From Diphasiastrum complanatum (Eukaryota > Streptophyta > Lycopodiopsida > Lycopodiales > Lycopodiaceae), in the NCBI GenBank assembly GCA_029204225.1, contig CM055110.1, forward strand, positions 14,720,914-14,784,913: DNA of 64,000 nt, written 5' to 3'. The notes under the pieces were generated by a model. That model had not been told where the DNA came from and ran no database searches. It was given only the letters and a program-made list of their open reading frames with translations. The position numbers and the translations under genes are program-made. This document shows, piece by piece, positions 56,479-64,000 of this stretch; position 1 is the first letter of the stretch, and each line of letters opens with the position of its first letter.

Positions 56479-57206
56479 TGTTGGAGGGTTCGCGGATCCC
56501 AAGGCAACCCTAACCCTAGTTAATAAGTGAGAGGGATTTGGCACCCTGCGTGTGTAAGTCCAACCTGATGATCACATAGTGATTTGATTAATTAGAAAGT
56601 CAATAAAAGGACTTTAGGCCTTTTTGTGGGACTTTTAATGTTGCAGGGCCTAAATGTCAAGTAAGTGAATAAAGTTGGGTTTCCCTCCAATTTGGATGGT
56701 TTCCACTCTTTTTTAAATTTGAATAATTAGGGAGGCAGAAATGGACCAATAGGATTTAGAGGCCAGGGTCCTCCTCTCTACTATAAAAAGGGACCAACTC
56801 GAGTTCCTACGCATGTTTCATTTATTCATTTCAATAAAGCAGATTGGTTCTCTTGAAATGGATTTATGAATGTCCTTGCTCTCTATCACTTTTCCTCCAT
56901 CTCTCATTCTTTATTTGTGTTTTGCTAATTGTTGGATTTGATTGTTATTGGATTTGCATGTTATTATACTTTCTATGAGAGAAAAAGAGAGAGAGAAAAA
57001 GAGTAAGCTATCTTGTTGTGGATCTAGTGTTACTGGATGTAGTGTTAATGCTTAGGGTTAATGGATGTTAGAGTTAGATGTTGAAAGCTGAACTATACTA
57101 TCGCTCTCATGAGAACGAATCTATGCGTGACAACTAACTTCATCTCTTTGATGCTAGATTGATTAGATCTTGGATTGAGGTTAAGCAAGGAAATAAACCC
57201 ACTACA
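56479..57206 (+). repeat. LTR copy 2 (gypsy type)
   Basis: 728 bp, starts TGTTGGAGGG, ends CACTACA; direct-orientation relative of 43348-44011. It has an extra ~70-bp AGTGTTAATG-rich stretch near 57020-57110. Primer-site-like ATTTTGGAACCGTTGGCGAGG follows and homology to copy 1 continues into the leader to about 57320, so this is the 5' LTR of a second, truncated element. Confidence 0.85.
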
Positions 57207-57379
57207 ATTTTGGAACCGTTGGCGAGGAGCTATGCCAATTTTTCAGTTTGTAACATATTTGTTGGATGGCATTAGGCATATTGTCGTGGCATGAATAGTG
57301 TTAGATCTACATTTAGGATTAGTACCACGCGAGGACTCATGAGGATGGCGCGCTAAAAAACTCTGGATATGGTCCTCAA

Positions 57380-57595
57380 CGTTGATTGGTCTTCTAAATA
57401 ATGGTGTGGTCCTTGATGAAGATGGACCCTATTGCACTACCTGTGGAACTGGCTGTTGTTCGCTGCACTTGTTGCTTTGCATCCTGCACGGCCTTGTCCA
57501 CCTGATCTTGAGCGGTTGTGAGCGCATTCTGTAGTGAGCTAACATACTCTTCTATGCGATCAGCTAATCATTAGAGGAGTTTTGAGCTCCAAAAA
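57380..57595 (-). CDS. Short coiled-coil-like frame, unknown
   Basis: The minus-strand frame reads LADRIEEYVSSLQNALTTAQ then DQVDKAVQDAKQQVQRTT: heptad-like, Gln/Ala-rich, without a start codon. Possibly a Gag fragment at the broken edge of LTR copy 2. No relative recognised. Confidence 0.3.
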
Positions 57596-57599
57596 GACT

Positions 57600-59659
57600 C
57601 TTTAAGAATTCGTGCAAGATGTAGTTTATATTATTAAAATATTATAACACTAATACTTTTGACTTGCCATAACTTTTTAGTCGTAGCTCAGAAGTATATC
57701 ATCTAACATATCATTGGAAAGCCTTGTCGAGCGCTTTCCAATGCACCAAACTCTGCTAAATTTGGACTTACCACTAAAAAGTTATGCCATTTTTAGTGTG
57801 GAATCAAAATGTGGACTCAAAAAGTTACGTTACGTAGATTTCAAATTTGAGTGTTTTGATTGGTCCATGTGTAAGAAAAATTGAGAGAAAATATAAAAAG
57901 AATCTTTACAAAGGGTCTTAGTATCAATTGAGATTATTTTGAAGTTTTGAGGACTCAAACATAAATTATGAAGTTCTTTTGTTTCAAAATCAAATATTTG
58001 AAAGGATATCACTCTTAAACAATCTCTCTTTTCAAACATTTGGTAATCTGAAATGTCAAATGAAAAGGCCATGATGGCCAAAATGGCCCATGAAATTTGC
58101 AATTGAACTCAATAAATGCCATTGTGACAACCCCGTCATTAATTCCTATTTTCATCCTACTAAATATATGGGTAAACCCCCCTTTCCACCTTATTGAACA
58201 TAACATAAATCCTTGCTAGACTAGACACTTACTCACCCTAAACCCATGGTTCGAATGCCACATAGGACTTATTAGTGATTTAATTAAAAAGGATTAAATC
58301 ATGAAGTGACTGAAAAAACAGATCCTTTTTTAGTTCAAAAGGGTCCTAATGTCAAAATATATATAACATAGCTCCATGACACACGCTCGGCATTATTCAT
58401 GATGTCACATGGCCCTTTTACCTCTCTTCCAAATTATTGTGAGCCTCAAGGTAAATACAATTCATTTCTTTATTGTCCTTTATTTCTGTTAGACCATGCA
58501 AAGTTCATCTCATCTAAAAAATATTTTTCGAATTACAACATTCACCACCACAAATATGTGAAATATATATTGTACCATTGAATACAATGACTTCATGCTG
58601 ACGCTAAAAGTGTTGTGCTATCAAGCCAAAATACTTATAATCTACCTCAAAAGCATAAAGTGCATTTTTCACAACAACATAACACTATGGATGTTGAAAG
58701 TTTGATTATGAAATAAGCCACTATGATTTTGATTCTAAAATAGTCTATAAATTTTCATTACCGACAAATGAGATGTTTTCACTAATCTAGCAATTTTCAA
58801 AATCATGGAGAAAAGTTCTTACTTGATGTGCTAGTAGATGAAATAAGATCTCACCAATCAAATAAGATCAAATAAAAAAGAGGCTCGAGACTCATTAACA
58901 AATATATAAGACAAATATAAGAGAGCGCATAAGCTGAGAATAGTTACCTACGGTACGTACTCTTGATAAGCGTGGAGTGGATCACCATCAACCATTTAAT
59001 GATTTGTTCTAAAACTCTTTCTTATCGAACCTCATTTGCTAGGTACAATTTTACTTTATCTAATAAAGATCATTTTTTTTTCAAACGAAAAACTTGTCTC
59101 AATAGTTTAGAAATTCTTAAATTAGTGGAAAAATCTCATTGGATGGTAATGAAACCTTACATAATATCTAGCTCCATTGCAATAATCCATCTAGGGCATT
59201 AGAGCCAAGATGGATAGTTTCATATCTCATGATTAAACTTTTTAGCACCTATTGCATCCCTTGCTGGGAGCATACAATAAAACTAGCCAACTATTATGCG
59301 TACTTTTAATGACCGTGGAGAAACTCAACAATTTAGTGACGTGTCCTAAGCCTTTGTCATTGGAACATATTTGGTGGGTGAGATCTTAGTTCATCTATTG
59401 GGAGGTCAAATCTCAATTGTTTACTTTGAAGTTTTACGACAAATGCTCACATTATATTTTTGTTTTCGGAAATACTAATAATTAATGGTTAGCTGTACAT
59501 TAGATTGTTTGATTAGTAGGATAATCCATTCTAATAGGAATTTATCTATTTATTTTATCTACAGGAGATTAATTGCTTATTTTCAAGTCCGACATTGTCT
59601 CAATTCTACTCAAAGTTGATAAATTGTGATATTTCAAGTACAATAATAAGTGCTTCATG

Positions 59660-59707
<48 letters not shown>

Positions 59708-59708
59708 C

Positions 59709-59772
<64 letters not shown>

Positions 59773-61073
59773 CACACACACATACGCACGCATGTGCACA
59801 TCTAAACTACAATAAAAATTGTTTAAAAAATGCCAACAAAACAACAAATACCTACAACTTCTCATACATACAAAGACATCTCAAGTAATGATCCTAAACT
59901 TGGCTAGGTATTAGTACATTGGCATATTCTTTTATAAGTTTGCATATGAAAGCCTACAGTCGTGGTAAATGTAGATCAAAGACATGGAAGCATTACCATC
60001 ATTGGGTGTATAAAGAACATGCTTCTAGTCCCATGTTGCAAGTTTCAGCCTTCCAGTCTCTCATACACCATCGTTCTCATACAAGAAGTATATGTTTTGG
60101 GGTTAAGAAATAGCATCACAGAGTAAAGAACATCCATATAAGTAAGCTAACTCACTATTAAAAGTTAAGCAGCCCTTGGTTTAAATCAAAATAACTCGAG
60201 CATGAAGATCCCCAATAGCTAACCAAGAGAATAGAATCTAATAGCTTGAAAAGAATGAAATTGAATAGCTCACGTTGGCAGTCAAACAGGACCATCAAAG
60301 GCAGATACTTGCAATTGTTAAAACCGCATCACCACTTGTGTGTACAATAGCAGCTCCACGAAAATACCCACCAGCAAGCATTTAGCAAAGTTGACAGCAC
60401 ACCAGAAAGAGATTCTTAATTCAACGTGGAATGCAATCACATTACTTACTACAAAGAACCAAAAACAAAATGCATCTGAAAAACCGTTGAAATAAAAATT
60501 GCAGACCGAAATAGAGATCTCCGTGATGCATATTTTGAAGTCTGTAACATGTGGTGATCAATATGGCAGGCCCAAGAGGATTCTGGAATGTCAGATAAAA
60601 TGACCAAACATTTGATCCTTTAATCCCCACAACCACCTTACTTTCCAAACCATTACTTCTACGCATTACCTTTTTACTCACATTTACACATGATTTTACC
60701 AACGCCGTGGGGTTCTCCATGGAAAAGGGTTTTTGGTGAGAATCATGCGTGTATTGCTTAAGAACAAGCATTTATCTTATACTGACATGTATATGGCAAA
60801 GGGGAACATCGATGATAGCTCTGGGCACCAGTGTCTCATAAGGACAAAGTGCCCATTCACGAATGAGCAAAGAATACTCTGTGACATACAGACCCAATGA
60901 TCTTCATATATGGACCACCACAGCCCTAGCTTGGTAAGGTGGAGTGGCCAATTATCAATGACAACCTTAGACTCATCACTGAGATAAGCCACATGGTGAT
61001 CGCTGACCACTTGAATACTGTAAACCACTCCACATTGTAAGCCAAAGCAAATAAAGCTCAGAACTCATCGGCT
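57600..61073. other. Gene-poor spacer and BOP1 downstream region
   Basis: AT-rich, many stops. Microsatellites at 59662-59768. The part next to 61073 is probably the BOP1 3' UTR; frames of 83 and 109 codons on the minus strand here (61028-60777, 60771-60442) resemble nothing. Confidence 0.45.
59662..59768. repeat. (AT)n followed by (GA)n microsatellite
   Basis: AT run about 59662-59705, then GA about 59710-59768, then a short CA-rich stretch. Confidence 0.95.
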
Positions 61074-61159
61074 CTAGTTACAGTACAATCTCACAATTGC
61101 ATCTCCTCCAGCTGTGAATAACCATGGTTGTTGTGGATGGAATTTGCAGTCTAAAACAC
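61074..61159 (-). CDS. BOP1: BOP1 last exon
   Basis: Acceptor TTGACAG|GT after a 1.3-kb intron. Encodes [19 protein letters not shown] and AIVRLYCN, then TAG. Family C-termini end in LYC plus one residue, as here. Confidence 0.92.
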
Positions 61160-63250
61160 CTGTCAACAACAAGCATTCCGATAACAAGAGTGAATGAGAC
61201 AGACATCATAGGTTATCTTGGTGTCTTGTTAAAAATAGACAAACGAGTTTTTCAGACGTATTTTAACCTAATGAATAAAACTCTTAGCAACAGTGATTCA
61301 CAGCACATTAGAAAGCTCCTATATCTGGAATGCTGAGGCAAGAAAGTAGTAAAAAAAAAAAACCTTTTGACAGTACCTGCATGCCCTATGGGGTCTGTTT
61401 CCTAGCCTATAGAAGATTTTATATGATATAGGGAGGTTATATCTTTCAGAGAAAACCTAAAGACGAATGTATAAGATATTTGAAAATCATCATGCTCGGA
61501 AAATCCAACATCTCCAAGATCGATTAACCAATTAATGGTCAATGGTCCCCCCTGACGTTAGGAAAGATATTTCGCATACTTCAAGGCCAAAAAGACTTTC
61601 TAAAGAGTTTCCTTTTCCCTTTTGAGAAACTTTGGCTCTTCCTCTCCCCCTGTTGACTCTGTCCCCTATTTTTAACCATGTTCATGGTAATAACATAAAT
61701 GATAAACCGAATTTTACCTGTCTCATGCATTATAACCTCAAATAAGGATATTGTCCATTCTTCCCATTTATAGAGGATGCTGGTCATCCCAAAGAACATG
61801 TTTTTCAAAGACTTCCAAAGTAAAGACAGAAAATTAATGAAAATGCTTTCAGCTTATAATTGAAAACCCACCAGCTTAGATTAATTACACAGGAGTCATT
61901 TCATTCCTTCCAATGTCAATTTTAACAACAGTTAGAAAAAATAGTTAATTAAGGCAACCAGGAAGAGCATGAGTTGTCAATGTTTTTTTTGATAAAGATC
62001 TCAAAATATTCAGTACAGACAACAAAAACAGCAATTTCAGGATCAAATTTATGAGAGGCTGCAGAGACTGACATTGCATTCATCTCTAGACAAATACACA
62101 ACATCAAATATCACTACCACGGTAGCTGATTTCCAGCACAGATATATTCAACGAAATTCAGGAACAAATTACAGAAACTATTGCTGACACAAAGGATATA
62201 TCTGTATATACTATCTTGTACATTGAGAGATCAATCATAAGGAAAAATCAACCAATGCACCTTACATTTGTTCTGTTTCGAACAAAGTTGGATTCCGTGC
62301 ACATCTACGATAAAACAATGATTTCTGTCTTGAAAAAGTGGCACTGATGGAATATATACATTCCATAAAGACAACTTGAATGAAGGTGAAAATACTTCAA
62401 AATTTCCTGTACTAAAAAACGTATAGATAAATTTTGGAAAAGCTGTTGATTAGACACACCTTTCTGATGACCATGAAGGATCTTCAATGGTACTATCAAA
62501 GGATTTTGGAGAAGGTCCGAGTAGACCATTCCGTGAAATACATGCGCAGTGCCATCAAGGGAACAAGATGCAAAAAGTGGATATGAGTTGTGAAATGCTA
62601 CTGCACTGATGTCTTGTTCGTGATTCCTGTAAAAGAAGCATGTGAATGCAAACAGACACTCAAAAAATGAATCAAGGAATCAAATGAGAATGACTTACTT
62701 AAAGCTGAGAGAGAGACTCACTTGAGAGTTTTATATGGCTTGACAGAAAGGTCCATGTCGAACCAGCAAAGTTTGTTCTCCTTGCTACCGACAATTAGAT
62801 TATCACCTACATGAAAGTGGGAAGACTTGTAACAAGCAAAATGCTAATGACAAAAAGGTGTTTCAGAAATCTTTGAAACCATCGCTTACTGAAAGCACTC
62901 ATAAGAAGATAATTGACACAAGAATCCTTCCAGACTGGATATTGACACACAACAAAACAAGACCTCAAAGGGTAAAAACTGTAAGTTCAGTGTTCATAAA
63001 GAGATTAGTACATAACATAATAAGCAGCTTACCTGAGGGGTGTACAGCCATTGTTGATAGCTCATGGAACCCAGGCATTAACTTTTTAGATAGCTGCTGC
63101 TTTGCAAGGTTGTACACACGAACATGCATCTTGGTTGCCACGAACAAAAATGGACGCAAGGGATGGAAGAGGACACTAACAACATGTCCGTGATGTTTGC
63201 GAAATGGATTTTGCGTCTGCTGTTTAGAAAGCTGATGTACAAGAACTGCC
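61074..63250 (-). CDS. BOP1: Ribosome biogenesis protein BOP1/Erb1, 3' part (WD40 C-terminus)
   Basis: BOP1/Erb1 is a nucleolar WD40 scaffold of the PeBoW complex (with PES and WDR12), needed for 27S pre-rRNA processing and 60S assembly. Exons in transcript order: 63250-63033, 62806-62722, 62626-62460, 61159-61074. Phases agree and donors/acceptors are canonical. Blocks seen: [105 protein letters not shown], and [20 protein letters not shown] followed by RLYCN and a stop, the usual C-terminal end. The remaining ~2/3 (BOP1NT domain and first WD repeats) lies beyond base 64000 or in exons not found at 63251-64000. No lesion seen in the exons present. Confidence 0.93.
62460..62626 (-). CDS. BOP1: BOP1 exon (second from last)
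   Basis: Acceptor TTACAG|G, donor AAAG|GTGTGT. Encodes [20 protein letters not shown] through [10 protein letters not shown]. Confidence 0.93.
62722..62806 (-). CDS. BOP1: BOP1 exon (third from last)
   Basis: Acceptor TGTAG|GT, donor CTCAA|GTGAGT, 85 bp. Encodes [20 protein letters not shown] and VKPYKTL. Confidence 0.92.
63033..63250 (-). CDS. BOP1: BOP1 exon (fourth from last)
   Basis: Acceptor ACAAG|G (an in-frame TGA lies just upstream, so the exon cannot extend further), donor CTCAG|GTAAGC. Encodes [11 protein letters not shown] through MAVHPSG. Confidence 0.9.
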
Positions 63251-63309
63251 CTTGTATGACGTATTCACTTGGTTAAGGAAAAATTACAATGAAAATCTTG
63301 CACATACAG

Positions 63310-63437
63310 CTAAAAAAAACAGACGCGTCCGGGGGTCCAGACGCCATATTTTTTTTAAATAAAAATTTAAGTCTAGAAATTTAAAAAAAAAAAAAAAAAA
63401 AAACCGGACGCGTCCGGACACGGGTCCCGCTTCCTTA

Positions 63438-63440
<3 letters not shown>
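63310..63440. mobile_element. GC-word foldback island (GGACGCGTCC), in or near BOP1 intron
   Basis: GACGCGTCCGG with GGTCC at about 63323-63343 and CCGGACGCGTCCGG with GGGTCCCG at about 63404-63430 flank an A/T-rich core with poly-T and poly-A. Possible termini CTAA (63299) and TTAG (63438) are inverted, but no target duplication was found. Same architecture as the two proven hAT-type MITEs. Confidence 0.5.

Positions 63441-63501
<61 letters not shown>
63437..63501. repeat. (TA)n and (CA)n microsatellites
   Basis: TA run to about 63486, then CA to about 63501. Confidence 0.95.
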
Positions 63502-63502
<1 letters not shown>

Positions 63503-64000
63503 TATATATTGCATGGGGTGTTCTGGAACGCGCGTTTTGAGTGTTTGGCCCAGAATGCTGGGTTTTATTTTCAAAATGGGTGTCCAAATTCTCCATTTTT
63601 TAGGGAAAATTTGATAGTAATTTTTTCAAAACATTTATGCATTGTACGAGCCTACTTTTGTCAAAGATTATGTACTGTGTTGCTGATTCACTAATTCACT
63701 GATTCCTAAAAATGGATAGCATACTTCTCAACAAGGGGATATTAGAATGTATAACGCTGTAGTATCTAGCCAAAACATATAGGTACTATGTATGACAGCA
63801 CATTAATAACTGGTTGCAGTTGACTATGGGAAGAATGTTGCTGGTATGGAAGTCCAATTTCACTTAACTATGAGAAGAATGTCTAATGTCTACCAGTGAA
63901 AATTTCAGCATTTGGGAATACTGACCTCAATGGAATATTCGATGGAGGCCATGATGATTGCAAGGTGAGTGTAGCACTCAGAAGAGGGTAATAGTGATTA
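63502..64000. other. Probable BOP1 intron
   Basis: No BOP1 exon could be read in any minus-strand frame here. The residues expected before AVLVHQ (an EWHRKGDY-type block) are not present, so the preceding exon probably lies beyond 64000. Confidence 0.45.

Noticed and set aside
43348-57206. One 13.9-kb LTR element bounded by paired LTRs
   Set aside because: Both LTR copies are followed by primer-site region and leader, so they are two 5' ends.
60442-61028. Minus-strand frames of 109 and 83 codons after BOP1
   Set aside because: They lie beyond the BOP1 stop codon, show no family resemblance, and fit 3' UTR or spacer.
62965-63032. Continuation of the BOP1 frame past HPSG
   Set aside because: Intron read-through; donor GTAAGC precedes it and the next exon restores DNLIVGSK.

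Overview
The window is plant nuclear DNA. It holds one complete and one partial spliced host gene, both on the minus strand, in AT-rich sequence dominated by LTR retrotransposon debris, DNA-transposon relics and microsatellites. The very long transposon-filled introns suit a large-genome or early-diverging seed plant (an Amborella-like or magnoliid lineage is a guess). The species cannot be fixed from the sequence.

4.6-25.4 kb (minus): a complete AUX1/LAX auxin influx carrier. Eight exons give 1,500 nt of CDS (499 aa) over 20.8 kb. Every junction is GT-AG, the phases match and there is no stop. Introns 2, 6 and 7 are 5.3, 9.2 and 4.0 kb. They carry a hAT transposase remnant, short hAT-type MITEs with 8-bp target duplications, a LINE remnant and a degraded retroelement. 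Tandem ~50-bp units lie just upstream of the start codon.

25.4-43.3 kb: retroelement debris with no host gene seen. It includes a minus-strand Ty3/gypsy integrase piece, a plus-strand gypsy Gag-protease piece, inverted LTR fragments, two copia-type elements meeting tail to tail, and a second gypsy piece ending in the start of reverse transcriptase.

43.3-57.3 kb: two same-strand copies of one LTR, each followed by a primer-site region and leader, bracket a gypsy Gag, another LTR end, and a block at 50.1-55.0 kb. That block has three or four spliced, mutually inverted reading frames of unknown family with mostly short introns. Almost all their in-frame stops are single C-to-T changes away from Gln or Arg codons, so it looks like a silenced mobile element, integrated virus or captured gene cluster. 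It is the best candidate for something undescribed.

57.3-64 kb: gene-poor sequence, then the last four exons (minus) of the ribosome-biogenesis WD40 protein BOP1 (Erb1), whose 5' part lies beyond the window.

The two host genes are functionally unrelated (auxin uptake; 60S ribosome assembly). No RNA gene or CRISPR array was recognised.
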